In this document: piece after piece, positions 17,710 through 25,825 of the stretch
Position numbering within the stretch: the stretch's first letter is position 1
How the letters are laid out: each line of letters opens with the position of its first letter
Assembly (NCBI RefSeq): GCF_026191725.2
Contig: NZ_CP120863.1
Coordinates: 476,001 to 540,000, forward strand
DNA length: 64,000 nt
Direction: 5' to 3'
Origin: Roseibium porphyridii
GTDB taxonomy: Bacteria; Pseudomonadota; Alphaproteobacteria; Rhizobiales; Stappiaceae
Notes under the pieces: generated by a model
The model's input: the letters and a program-made list of their open reading frames with translations, nothing else
Told to the model about the DNA's origin: nothing
Databases searched by the model: none
Translations under genes and position numbers: made by a program

Positions 17710-17992
17710 GCGCGGTCGGGCTGCACAATCGGGGGACGGCAATTGCCGCAGCTTCCTTGACTCCTTCCAACGTTTCAGGCATAGACCCGCCAACTCCATT
17801 TGAGTGACTGAAATTCGAACTGCCGACCGGGACCCGCACAGGTGTAAAGAGAGCCCGGAGGTTAACACCCGACAGCGCGTTGCGCCCTCGGGTGCTAAAC
17901 TGCTTTGCATGGCTCGAACTGTTTGGATTTGTGTACCGGTTGCCCATATGGATCGGGAGTTCTCCCGAAACTGACGAGTTTAAGGACCACTG

Positions 17993-19540
17993 ATGTTTGA
18001 AAGCCTGTCCGATCGATTAAGCGGAATTTTCGACAAGCTCACGGGCCGTGGTGCGTTGTCCGAAAACGACGTCAATGAAGCGCTGCGCGAAATTCGCCGT
18101 GCGCTGATTGAAGCCGATGTCGCGTTGCCGATCGTTCGCTCCTTTACCGACAAGGTTCGCAACCGGGCTGTCGGCGCGGAAGTGGTAAAGTCCGTCACGC
18201 CTGGCCAGATGGTCGTGAAGATTGTGCACGATCAGCTGATTGAGATGCTCGGCGAAGAAGGGCAACCGATCGATCTCAATGCGCCCGCGCCGGTCGCAAT
18301 CATGATGGTCGGTCTGCAAGGTTCAGGTAAAACGACCACGACTGCAAAGATTGCCCGGCGGATGACCCTGCGCGACAAGCGCCGTGTCCTGATGGCATCG
18401 CTTGATACCCGCCGTCCGGCGGCTCAGGAGCAGCTGAAGGTTCTTGGTGAGCAGAACGAGATCGACACGTTGCCGATCATCGAAGGCCAGGGCCCTGTTG
18501 AGATCGCCAATCGAGCCATGTCGGCTGCAAAGCTTGGCGGTTATGACGTTGTCCTGCTCGATACTGCCGGCCGCATTCATATCGATGAGCCGCTGATGGT
18601 CGAGATGGCGGAAGTCAAATCCGCAGCTCAGCCTCACGAAATACTGCTTGTAGCCGATTCCCTGACTGGTCAGGACGCCGTTAATCTGGCCAAGAATTTC
18701 GACGAACGGGTCGGCATCACCGGTATTGCGCTGACACGTATGGACGGTGATGGTCGCGGCGGTGCGGCCTTGTCCATGCAGGCGGTTACGGGCAAACCGG
18801 TCAAGTTGATCGGTACCGGTGAAAAATCCGACGCTCTTGAAGACTTTCACCCGAAACGTATCGCCGACCGTATTCTGGGCATGGGCGACATCGTCTCGCT
18901 GGTGGAAAAGGCGGCCGAGGCCATCGACGCGGAAAAAGCCGCCAAGATGGCCAAGAAGATGCAGAAGGGTCATTTCGACCTGGACGATCTTGCCGAACAG
19001 CTGAAGCAGATGGAAAAACTTGGCGGTATGTCCGGAATGATGGGCATGCTTCCCGGTGTCGGCAAAATGAAAAAGCAGATCGAAGCGGCCAACATCGACG
19101 ACAAGATGTTCAAGCGGCAGGTTGCGATCATTCAATCAATGACACCGACGGAACGGCAGAAGCCTGATCTGCTGAAAGCCAGCCGTAAAAAACGTATTGC
19201 CGCAGGCTCCGGCGTTCAGGTAGCTGACGTCAACAAACTCCTGAAGATGCATCGCCAGATGGCGGACATGATGAAGAAGATGGGCAAGGGCAAAGGCATG
19301 CTGGGCAAGCTGATGGGCGGCATGGGCGGCGGAATGCCCGATGTCGATCCGAAGCAGCTTGAGGAAATGGCCAAATCCGGTCAATTGCCGGGTGGCATGG
19401 AGCTGCCCAAGGGACTGCCCGGTGGCATGCCTGGCGGTCTGGGCGGTGCCGGACTGCCCCCCGGTATGCCGGGCCTGCCTGGTCTGGGTGGCCCGAAGCT
19501 GCCCGGATTGCCGGGAATGGGTAAGGGCAAAAAGCGATGA
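17993..19540 (+). CDS. ffh: Signal recognition particle protein Ffh (SRP54)
   Basis: A 515-residue SRP GTPase that binds signal sequences of nascent membrane proteins with the 4.5S RNA. The N domain is about 1–90. The G domain has the P-loop GLQGSGKT (107–114), DTAGR and TRMDGDGRGG. The methionine-rich M domain is about 325–435. The C-terminal tail is unusually rich in Gly, Pro, Leu and Met (GGLGGAGLPPGMPGLPGLGG), a common alphaproteobacterial trait. AAGGA sits six bases before ATG. Its stop overlaps the chorismate mutase start. No 4.5S RNA gene was found in the 283-bp upstream gap. Confidence 0.97.
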   Translation: MFESLSDRLSGIFDKLTGRGALSENDVNEALREIRRALIEADVALPIVRSFTDKVRNRAVGAEVVKSVTPGQMVVKIVHDQLIEMLGEEGQPIDLNAPAPVAIMMVGLQGSGKTTTTAKIARRMTLRDKRRVLMASLDTRRPAAQEQLKVLGEQNEIDTLPIIEGQGPVEIANRAMSAAKLGGYDVVLLDTAGRIHIDEPLMVEMAEVKSAAQPHEILLVADSLTGQDAVNLAKNFDERVGITGIALTRMDGDGRGGAALSMQAVTGKPVKLIGTGEKSDALEDFHPKRIADRILGMGDIVSLVEKAAEAIDAEKAAKMAKKMQKGHFDLDDLAEQLKQMEKLGGMSGMMGMLPGVGKMKKQIEAANIDDKMFKRQVAIIQSMTPTERQKPDLLKASRKKRIAAGSGVQVADVNKLLKMHRQMADMMKKMGKGKGMLGKLMGGMGGGMPDVDPKQLEEMAKSGQLPGGMELPKGLPGGMPGGLGGAGLPPGMPGLPGLGGPKLPGLPGMGKGKKR

Positions 19541-19860
19541 GCGAAGCTGAAACACGGCTCGCAGAGAGCGAAGCGCTTGGTGAGTTGAAATCACTCAGAG
19601 CCTCTATCGACAACATCGATGCAGCGCTCATTCACATGCTCGCAGAGCGGTTCAAATGCACCCAGAAAGTGGGTGTACTGAAAGCCACAAACGACCTGCC
19701 GCCGGCTGATCCGGCGCGGGAAAAGATTCAGATCGAGCGGCTGAGGCAACTGGCCGGCGACGCCAATCTCGATCCTGATTTTGCCGAGAAACTGCTGAAC
19801 TTCATCGTTCGCGAAGTGATCCGGCACCATGAAGCCATTGCCGCGAAAGCCGGCAGCTAG
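19537..19860 (+). CDS. Chorismate mutase (AroQ type)
   Basis: A 107-residue all-helical monofunctional chorismate mutase making prephenate for phenylalanine and tyrosine. The AroQ pattern is visible: [30 protein letters not shown] with its Arg/Lys active-site residues, followed by a C-terminal helix ([16 protein letters not shown]). ATG overlaps the ffh stop. Its position between ffh and rpsP is typical of Rhizobiales. Confidence 0.9.
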   Translation: MSEAETRLAESEALGELKSLRASIDNIDAALIHMLAERFKCTQKVGVLKATNDLPPADPAREKIQIERLRQLAGDANLDPDFAEKLLNFIVREVIRHHEAIAAKAGS

Positions 19861-19877
19861 AAACTGGAGAAATAAAA

Positions 19878-20282
19878 ATGGCTACGAAAATTCGCCTGGC
19901 ACGCGGCGGTTCCAAGAAGCGCCCGTATTACCGTATCGTTGTTGCAGATATCCGCTCCCCGCGTGATGGCCGCTTCATTGAAAAAGTTGGTTCTTACGAC
20001 CCGATGCTGCCGAAGGATTCCGAAGAGCGCGTCAATTTGAATGTCGAGCGCATTCAATACTGGCTCGACAACGGTGCAAAGCCGACGGACCGCGTACACC
20101 GTTTCCTGGATGCTGCCGGTCTTTTGAAACGCGAAGCACGCAACAACCCGAAAAAAGCTGAGCCGGGTGCAAAGGCGAAAGAGCGTCTGGAAGCCAAGCG
20201 CATGGCCGAAGAAGAAGCCGCTGCAGCGGCTGCTGAGCCGGCAGCTGAAGAAGCAGCAACTGAAGAAGCTGCTGCTGAATAA
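19878..20282 (+). CDS. rpsP: 30S ribosomal protein S16
   Basis: A 134-residue protein. The first 80 or so residues are the conserved S16 core ([33 protein letters not shown]). The rest is a Lys-rich then Ala/Glu-rich tail ending [11 protein letters not shown], making the protein about 50 residues longer than E. coli S16 (82). It starts 18 nt after the chorismate mutase gene with GGAG upstream and is followed by rimM, as in the classical rpsP–rimM–trmD–rplS operon. Confidence 0.97.
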   Translation: MATKIRLARGGSKKRPYYRIVVADIRSPRDGRFIEKVGSYDPMLPKDSEERVNLNVERIQYWLDNGAKPTDRVHRFLDAAGLLKREARNNPKKAEPGAKAKERLEAKRMAEEEAAAAAAEPAAEEAATEEAAAE

Positions 20283-20329
20283 GCAATGATGTTTAAGCGC
20301 ACCGGTCTTGCCGCTGGAGGTCTTTTGAC

Positions 20330-20884
20330 ATGACTTCGTCTGAAGATCAGAAGATCCTCCTTGCAAAGATCGGTGCAGCTCATGGCATTCGCGGGGAAGT
20401 GCGGGTCAAGCCTTTTGGTGATGACCCGCTCTCCTTCACCGACTATGGGGTTCTGACCACAAAAGACGGGAAACGGTCGTTTGAGGTCAATAAAGCGCGT
20501 GTGCAAAAGACGGTCGTGATTACCAGCTTCAAGGGCGTCACTGATCGCAATCAGGCGGAAGCGTTGAACGGCGTCGAACTCTATGTCGACCGCGACCAGC
20601 TTCCCGAGACTGATGACGATGAATTCTACTATTCAGATTTAAATGGCTTGACGGTGCTGGATCAGGGCAATGAGGTCCTGGGCAAGATCGTTGCGGTGCA
20701 GGATTTCGGTGCCGGTGATCTGCTCGAGATTCGTCCTAAGCGTGGCCGAACGTTTTACGTGCCCTTCACGAAGGACTTTGTGCCTGAAATCGACCTCACC
20801 AATGGCAAGGTTCTTCTTGACTTGCCTGAAGACTATTTTTCCGAAGGAACGCCTGAGCCTTCAGAAGGCGCACCTGACAGGTAA
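20330..20884 (+). CDS. rimM: Ribosome maturation factor RimM
   Basis: A 184-residue 16S rRNA-processing factor that binds S19 during 30S head assembly. The N-terminal RimM domain contains GAAHGIRGEVRVKPFGDDP, and the C-terminal PRC-barrel has GNEVLGKIVAVQDFGAGDLLEI and FVPFTKDFVPEID-like strands. GGAGG lies upstream of ATG. The last 52 bases overlap the 3' end of a convergent VanZ-like gene, which is unusual inside a ribosomal operon. Confidence 0.95.
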   Translation: MTSSEDQKILLAKIGAAHGIRGEVRVKPFGDDPLSFTDYGVLTTKDGKRSFEVNKARVQKTVVITSFKGVTDRNQAEALNGVELYVDRDQLPETDDDEFYYSDLNGLTVLDQGNEVLGKIVAVQDFGAGDLLEIRPKRGRTFYVPFTKDFVPEIDLTNGKVLLDLPEDYFSEGTPEPSEGAPDR

Positions 20885-21351
20885 CGCGTCGGGACCGGTT
20901 CTAGACCCATACCACTGAAATCAAGTTCTTCCGGAGTGTCCTTGACGGCCTGCCGTGCCTCGGACCGGATAAGGGCAATCAACGCAACAACCAGGGTCAC
21001 GCCAATACCATTGGCGAACGCGTCAGGAAGCGACATTTCGTGATGCGGTAAAAACCCTTGAACCACTTCTCCTGCCAAACCCATGGCAAAGGCGACAACG
21101 GCCGATATCCGCAAGCGACAACAAAACAGTGCATGGATGGAAAGGGTCAGTAACGCGAAGAAGCCGATATGGATGACCTTGTCATAGGGATGGCTGACGC
21201 CGGTGTTGAACACCAGTCCTACAAGCACACCGAAGCTGATCAGGATGACCAGCGGCAACAAACGGCTCATGGAGATATCAAGATAATGCCGGTCAATCCG
21301 GTCCTGCACGAACGCCGGTAGTTTGAAACGGAAGACTGGAAACCTGACCAC
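20833..21351 (-). CDS. VanZ-like membrane protein
   Basis: A 172-residue protein with four hydrophobic segments (about 31–48, 58–76, 81–97, 113–130). The motifs YDKVIHIGFFALLTL and GLAGEVVQGFLPHHEMSLPD are the VanZ-family hallmark: D-K-x-x-H-x-x-x-F and E-x-x-Q ... R/S-x-x-D. It is encoded against the operon between rimM and trmD, with its 3' end inside rimM. The GTG at 21351 gives the full frame; ATG 21270 (MSRLLPL) is a possible later start, and neither has a clean ribosome site. Function of VanZ-like proteins outside glycopeptide resistance is unknown. Confidence 0.75.
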   Translation of the reverse strand: MVRFPVFRFKLPAFVQDRIDRHYLDISMSRLLPLVILISFGVLVGLVFNTGVSHPYDKVIHIGFFALLTLSIHALFCCRLRISAVVAFAMGLAGEVVQGFLPHHEMSLPDAFANGIGVTLVVALIALIRSEARQAVKDTPEELDFSGMGLEPVPTRYLSGAPSEGSGVPSEK

Positions 21352-21530
21352 CTTGGGACACCTGACTGAAACGCACTTGCCACACGATGGGCCGTACCCT
21401 AATCAGTGCTTCCTTCAGGTTAAGAACCTGTAAGGGTGCGTTGACTTTTTTTGTTATGGTTAACCTATTCCTAACTGCACAGATATCGGCGATGTAACCC
21501 GGCCGGAAAAGCACTGAAAGACGAAGCGCA

Positions 21531-22241
21531 ATGGCGTTCAAGGCGACACTGTTGACCCTTTACCCGGACATGTTTCCAGGCCCGCTTGGCCACAGCTTGT
21601 CTGGTAGAGCTTTGGAAAAGGACCTTTGGAACCTTGAGACACGCCAGATCCGGGACTTTGCAACAGATAAACATCGCTCAGTAGATGACACGCCTGCTGG
21701 CGGTGGTGCTGGAATGGTTCTGCGTGCAGACATTCTGGCAAAGGCGATCGATGCCGCAGCGTCTTCCGAAGACCCGCGTCCACGAATATTGATGAGCCCG
21801 CGCGGACTTCCCTTCACGCAGGAACGCGCCCACGAGCTGGCCGCCGGGCCCGGCGCAATTATCATCTGTGGTCGTTTTGAAGGTGTTGATCAACGTGTGA
21901 TCGACGGGCGGGATCTCGAAGAGGTTTCAATAGGCGATTACATACTGTCGGGCGGCGAGATCGGTGCGATCACGATGCTGGACGCGATTATCCGGCTGAT
22001 CCCCGGTGTCATGGGGAATATGGAAAGTGCAGATACGGAAAGCTTCGAAACCGGGCTTTTGGAGCACCCGCACTATACGCGCCCTGCGGAATTTGAAGGA
22101 CGTGCCATTCCAGAAGTTCTGACTTCGGGAAATCACAAGAAAATCCATGACTGGCGCATGGCCGAAGCAGAGCGCCTCACCCGTGAACGCAGACCGGATC
22201 TATGGGATGCCTATATGGCGGATGAAGATGACGTGGATTGA
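21531..22241 (+). CDS. trmD: tRNA (guanine37-N1)-methyltransferase TrmD
   Basis: A 236-residue SPOUT-class enzyme that methylates G37 of tRNAs to prevent frameshifting. The trefoil-knot SAM site is visible as [21 protein letters not shown], with [12 protein letters not shown] before it and [12 protein letters not shown] after it. It follows rimM in function but is separated by the inverted VanZ-like gene, so it probably has its own promoter in 21352–21530. A CAGGTT–AAG–AACCTG stem-loop lies at 21416–21430. Confidence 0.96.
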   Translation: MAFKATLLTLYPDMFPGPLGHSLSGRALEKDLWNLETRQIRDFATDKHRSVDDTPAGGGAGMVLRADILAKAIDAAASSEDPRPRILMSPRGLPFTQERAHELAAGPGAIIICGRFEGVDQRVIDGRDLEEVSIGDYILSGGEIGAITMLDAIIRLIPGVMGNMESADTESFETGLLEHPHYTRPAEFEGRAIPEVLTSGNHKKIHDWRMAEAERLTRERRPDLWDAYMADEDDVD

Positions 22242-22552
22242 GTGCTCGAATGTGCCCGGGGAGGTCGTAGCCGAACCAAATACGTCAATTGACGGCAAAC
22301 CTCAGATTAAGAAGCCCATTTTTGCATATTCTCTAATGACATTTTGCGAGATTTCCTGTATACGCCCGCGATGTTGGAAGAGGCATGACCATCCTGATAG
22401 GGGGCGTGTTTCCTGAATTGCTTCTCCTGAGACGCAAATACTCAGAAAATTCCGGCAGATAATGCACCATGGCCCAAAGTCGGTGAACCCGTTTCCGGCC
22501 TTAGAACCGGACAGCGCTCTGACCGCTTTGTAAATGAAAAGGGAAAAATGCC
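22242..22552 (+). other. Gap between trmD and rplS
   Basis: This 311-bp region has no gene I can support. It will form the rplS leader. A CCGG–8 nt–CCGG element and AAAAGGGAAA ribosome site lie just before rplS. No clear promoter or terminator could be assigned by eye. Confidence 0.4.
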
Positions 22553-23023
22553 ATGAACATCATCGAACAGCTTAATGCTGAAGAAATGGCGAAAATTGAA
22601 GAGCAGCGCAAACTGCCGGAATTTTCTCCAGGTGATACCGTTCGCGTCAATGTGAAGGTCACCGAAGGTAACCGGACACGTACACAGGCTTACGAAGGTG
22701 TCTGCATCGCCCGTTCCGGCGGCGGCATCAACGAGAGCTTCACGGTTCGCAAGATTTCTTACGGTGAAGGCGTAGAGCGTGTCTTCCCGATCTACTCTCC
22801 GATGCTTGAAGGCGTGGAAGTTGTCCGCCGCGGTAAAGTGCGCCGCGCGAAGCTTTACTATCTGCGCGACCGTCGTGGTAAGTCTGCACGCATCACCGAA
22901 AACACCAATGTTCGCTCCAAGCGCCTCAACGAGGAGCAGCGCGCTGAAGCTGCTGCTGCAAAAGTTGCCAAGGCAGAAGCGAAAAAGGCCGAAGCAGAAG
23001 CAGCTGAAAACGCTGCAGAATAA
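22553..23023 (+). CDS. rplS: 50S ribosomal protein L19
   Basis: A 156-residue protein. The core (about 1–115) matches L19, with [20 protein letters not shown] and [20 protein letters not shown]. It is followed by an Ala/Glu/Lys-rich extension ([20 protein letters not shown]), so it is about 40 residues longer than E. coli L19. It is followed by a strong terminator, which closes the operon. Confidence 0.97.
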   Translation: MNIIEQLNAEEMAKIEEQRKLPEFSPGDTVRVNVKVTEGNRTRTQAYEGVCIARSGGGINESFTVRKISYGEGVERVFPIYSPMLEGVEVVRRGKVRRAKLYYLRDRRGKSARITENTNVRSKRLNEEQRAEAAAAKVAKAEAKKAEAEAAENAAE

Positions 23024-23052
23024 GCCGATCTGGCTTGAAAACACTTTTTGGA

Positions 23053-23079
23053 AAGGCGGTCCCAGAGGCCGCCTTTTTT
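23053..23079 (+). terminator. Rho-independent terminator after rplS
   Basis: Stem AAGGCGG / CCGCCTT with a nine-nucleotide loop, ending in TTTTTT, 30 nt after the rplS stop. Confidence 0.9.
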
Positions 23080-23117
23080 GCAGTCTGGTGATGGCTGACG
23101 ATCTGACGGTCAATCTC

Positions 23118-23131
23118 AGTTGAATTCAACT
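23118..23131. promoter_or_regulatory. Perfect 14-bp palindrome upstream of leuC
   Basis: AGTTGAATTCAACT, perfectly self-complementary, lies about 200 bp before leuC in a region with no gene. It may be a regulator site; the protein is unknown. Confidence 0.4.
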
Positions 23132-23243
23132 CAACTCGGCAATGCTTGACCTTCAAGCAACGCTGCGCCATTCACTAGGGCAACCGGCGCCGTGCAAGGT
23201 GCCAGCAGGCTTTCAAAGCTTGAGTTTACAGGACGCGACTTGA

Positions 23244-23257
23244 GACTCAGCTGAGTC
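23244..23257. promoter_or_regulatory. Second perfect 14-bp palindrome upstream of leuC
   Basis: GACTCAGCTGAGTC is perfectly self-complementary and lies 72 bp before the leuC ATG, within the expected leader or promoter. It differs in sequence from the first palindrome, so the two need not bind the same factor. Confidence 0.4.
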
Positions 23258-23328
23258 CGAAGAAACTCCGGAGAGAAACGCTGCCTCATGACAGGCGCGC
23301 ATCTCCGGTCGAAAATGAGGAGAGATCC

Positions 23329-24741
23329 ATGGCTAAGGCACGGACGCTTTACGACAAAATCTGGGACGATCATGCAGTCGATATGCAGCCGGATGGAACT
23401 GGTCTGCTTTATATTGATCGTCATCTGGTGCACGAAGTGACAAGCCCCCAGGCGTTTGAGGGTTTGCGCATGCATGGCCGCAAGGTGCGTCAGCCGCAAA
23501 AGACACTGGCGGTCGTCGACCACAACGTCCCGACCACTGACCGCAGACACGGTATCGACGATCCGGAATCTGCATTGCAGGTCGAAACGCTTGCCAAGAA
23601 CGCCACTGAATTCGGCATCGAATATTATTCAGAACTGGATATGCGCCAGGGCGTTGTTCACATTGTGGGTCCTGAACAGGGCTTTACCCTGCCTGGAATG
23701 ACAATCGTCTGCGGTGACAGCCACACATCAACCCATGGCGCTTTCGGATCTTTGGCGCACGGCATTGGCACATCTGAGGTCGAGCACGTTCTGGCAACGC
23801 AGACACTGATCCAGAAAAAAGCCAAGAACATGCTGGTCAAGGTCGAGGGTGAGATCCCCGAAGGCGTGACCGCCAAGGACATCGTGCTGGCGATTATCGG
23901 CGAGATCGGTACAGCCGGTGGCACGGGCTATGTGATCGAATATGCTGGTGAAGCCATTCGTTCGCTGTCCATGGAAGGCCGGATGACGGTGTGTAACATG
24001 TCCATTGAGGCCGGTGCCCGTGCGGGTCTGATCGCCCCGGACCAGACCACGTTCGACTATATCGACGGCCGGCCGAAAGCTCCCAAGGGAGAGGCCTGGG
24101 AGATGGCGCTGTCCTATTGGAAAACCCTTTATTCCGATGCTGATGCCTATTTCGACAAGGTCGTGGAACTTGACGCTGCCAATCTGCCGCCGATCGTTTC
24201 CTGGGGGTCCTCTCCTGAAGATGTTGTGTCAGTCGAAGGCGTGGTGCCCGATCCAGCCGAAATCGATGACGAAAACCGGCGCGATTCCAAAAAGCGCGCA
24301 CTCGACTACATGGGCCTTGAACCCGGTACAAAGATCACGGACATCAAGATCGATCGGGCCTTTATTGGCTCCTGCACCAATGGTCGGATCGAAGACCTTC
24401 GGGCAGCTGCCGCTGTTATCGGAAATCACAAGGTCGCTTCTCACGTCAATGCCATGGTTGTTCCAGGGTCGGGTCTGGTAAAAGAACAGGCTGAGGAAGA
24501 AGGTCTGGACCTTGTGTTCAAGGAAGCCGGATTTGAGTGGCGCGAGCCAGGCTGTTCCATGTGTCTTGCGATGAACGCGGACAAGTTGAAGCCGGGCGAG
24601 CGTTGCGCGTCGACATCCAACCGGAATTTCGAAGGTCGTCAGGGTCACAAGGGCCGGACGCATCTGGTGTCACCTGCCATGGCTGCAGCGGCTGCGATTG
24701 CAGGTCATTTTGTCGATATCCGGGACTGGACGACGAATTGA
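23329..24741 (+). CDS. leuC: 3-isopropylmalate dehydratase large subunit
   Basis: A 470-residue aconitase-superfamily enzyme isomerising 2- to 3-isopropylmalate in leucine synthesis, together with LeuD (not in the window). The N-terminal [12 protein letters not shown], the 4Fe-4S cysteines in [11 protein letters not shown] and CSMCLAMN, and the substrate-side [12 protein letters not shown] are clear. It is monocistronic here: a 305-bp upstream gap with two palindromes, and a strong terminator directly after it. Confidence 0.97.
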   Translation: MAKARTLYDKIWDDHAVDMQPDGTGLLYIDRHLVHEVTSPQAFEGLRMHGRKVRQPQKTLAVVDHNVPTTDRRHGIDDPESALQVETLAKNATEFGIEYYSELDMRQGVVHIVGPEQGFTLPGMTIVCGDSHTSTHGAFGSLAHGIGTSEVEHVLATQTLIQKKAKNMLVKVEGEIPEGVTAKDIVLAIIGEIGTAGGTGYVIEYAGEAIRSLSMEGRMTVCNMSIEAGARAGLIAPDQTTFDYIDGRPKAPKGEAWEMALSYWKTLYSDADAYFDKVVELDAANLPPIVSWGSSPEDVVSVEGVVPDPAEIDDENRRDSKKRALDYMGLEPGTKITDIKIDRAFIGSCTNGRIEDLRAAAAVIGNHKVASHVNAMVVPGSGLVKEQAEEEGLDLVFKEAGFEWREPGCSMCLAMNADKLKPGERCASTSNRNFEGRQGHKGRTHLVSPAMAAAAAIAGHFVDIRDWTTN

Positions 24742-24765
24742 TTCGACCAAGATAAAGCAAATCAA

Positions 24766-24788
24766 GGGCGCCTCCGGGCGCCCTTTTT
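24766..24788 (+). terminator. Rho-independent terminator after leuC
   Basis: Stem GGGCGCC / GGCGCCC, four-nucleotide loop, then TTTTT; 25 nt after the leuC stop. Confidence 0.92.
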
Positions 24789-24919
24789 CGTTTCAAACGT
24801 AGATCTGTCACAATGACGCAGCTGGCGTGGCGTTTGCGCAAATGATTCATAGATTTACGAAAAATCCTTTGACGGAAAACACCTTTCAACAACTGTGACC
24901 GGAATTGAAAAAGGCGGGC

Positions 24920-24949
24920 TTCACAAGACTGTCACCTCGGCACTACAAT
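24920..24949 (+). promoter_or_regulatory. Candidate promoter for the HNH endonuclease gene
   Basis: TTCACA (24920–24925) and TACAAT (24944–24949) are spaced by 18 bp. If used, transcription would begin near 24957, giving a leader of about 165 nt. Assigned by eye only. Confidence 0.4.
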
Positions 24950-24956
24950 ACTCCGG

Positions 24957-25122
24957 TCACATAAGGACATGTTCCGCTGTCCGATTATCCGGGCACAGAA
25001 CAATCCGGCGCGATCAACTTGGTTTCCCGCGCTGACGCGGGAATGCTGGCTGATCGGACTTTAGGAGTTGGAGCGATTTGCCCTGATGAAGGGAGATCGT
25101 TCTAAACGATAAGGAGCGGAGA
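24957..25122 (+). other. Structured leader upstream of the HNH endonuclease gene
   Basis: This region has no open frame of note but several nested stems. TTCCCGCG–CTGA–CGCGGGAA (25024–25043) sits inside an outer stem CGATCA (25011–25016) with TGATCG (25051–25056). ATCGTT–CTA–AACGAT (25096–25110) lies directly before the AAGGAG ribosome site. It does not match any riboswitch I recognise. It may be a cis-regulatory leader or contain a small RNA. Confidence 0.4.
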
Positions 25123-25680
25123 GTGACGATAGCGGTTTCCCAGGGAGCCCATCCGGCGTTGGTACTCAATGCAGACTACCGGCCCCTGAGCTACTACCCT
25201 TTGTCCCTGTGGAGTTGGCAGGACACCGTCAAGGCTGTTTTTCTGGATCGGGTGAACATCGTTGCCGAATATGATGCAGCGGTCCGAAGTCCGAGCTTTG
25301 AATTTCGATTGCCCAGTGTTGTCTCGCTCAAGACCTTTGTAAAACCCAGCCGATATCCCGCCTTTACCCGCTTCAACGTCTTCCTCCGCGACAAATTCCA
25401 GTGTCAGTATTGCAGCTCCAAGGAAGAGCTGACATTCGATCACCTCATTCCCCGCTCAAAGGGTGGCCTGACAACCTGGGACAATGTCATCACCGCTTGC
25501 TCCCCCTGCAATTTGCGCAAATCCAACAAGTCGTGCGAACAGCTCAACATGTGGCCGATGCACATGCCGTTTCAGCCGACAATTCAGGACTTGCACAACA
25601 ACGGCCGCGCATTCCCACCCAACTATCTGCACGATAGCTGGCTCGATTTTCTCTATTGGGATACTGAGCTGGAGCCGTGA
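25123..25680 (+). CDS. HNH endonuclease family protein
   Basis: A 185-residue protein with a C-terminal HNH/McrA-like nuclease fold. Zinc-site cysteines are C94-x2-C97 and C126-x2-C129. The catalytic region TFDHLIPRSKGGLTTWDNV holds D106-H107 and N121. The first 90 residues (ALVLNADYRPLSYYPLSLWSW) are the conserved companion domain found in widely distributed orphan HNH proteins of alphaproteobacteria and cyanobacteria. It begins with GTG, preceded by AAGGAGCGGAGA. No restriction or phage genes are adjacent, so a housekeeping role is likelier than defence, but its function is unknown. Confidence 0.88.
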   Translation: MTIAVSQGAHPALVLNADYRPLSYYPLSLWSWQDTVKAVFLDRVNIVAEYDAAVRSPSFEFRLPSVVSLKTFVKPSRYPAFTRFNVFLRDKFQCQYCSSKEELTFDHLIPRSKGGLTTWDNVITACSPCNLRKSNKSCEQLNMWPMHMPFQPTIQDLHNNGRAFPPNYLHDSWLDFLYWDTELEP

Positions 25681-25825
25681 GAAAAAAGGCAGAAACTATG
25701 GTGTCGAATTGTTTTGTATAAGATTTTTATAATAATGTTAATAGTTTATTCATATTTGCTACAATGACAGTTTAAGAAATTAGGTACTTTTTTGTAGTAC
25801 TGTCTCTTGAAACAATGAGGCAGTC

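Noticed and set aside
17710..17992. Possible 4.5S SRP RNA gene next to ffh
   Set aside because: No GGAA/GCAGCC-type SRP RNA apical motif could be found in the gap on either strand.
18323..19135. Minus-strand frame of 270 codons
   Set aside because: Shadow of ffh, which is certain on the plus strand.
21460..21474. TTAA-N7-CTAA upstream of trmD as a CtrA site
   Set aside because: One mismatch to a short consensus; such sites arise often by chance, and trmD is a housekeeping gene.
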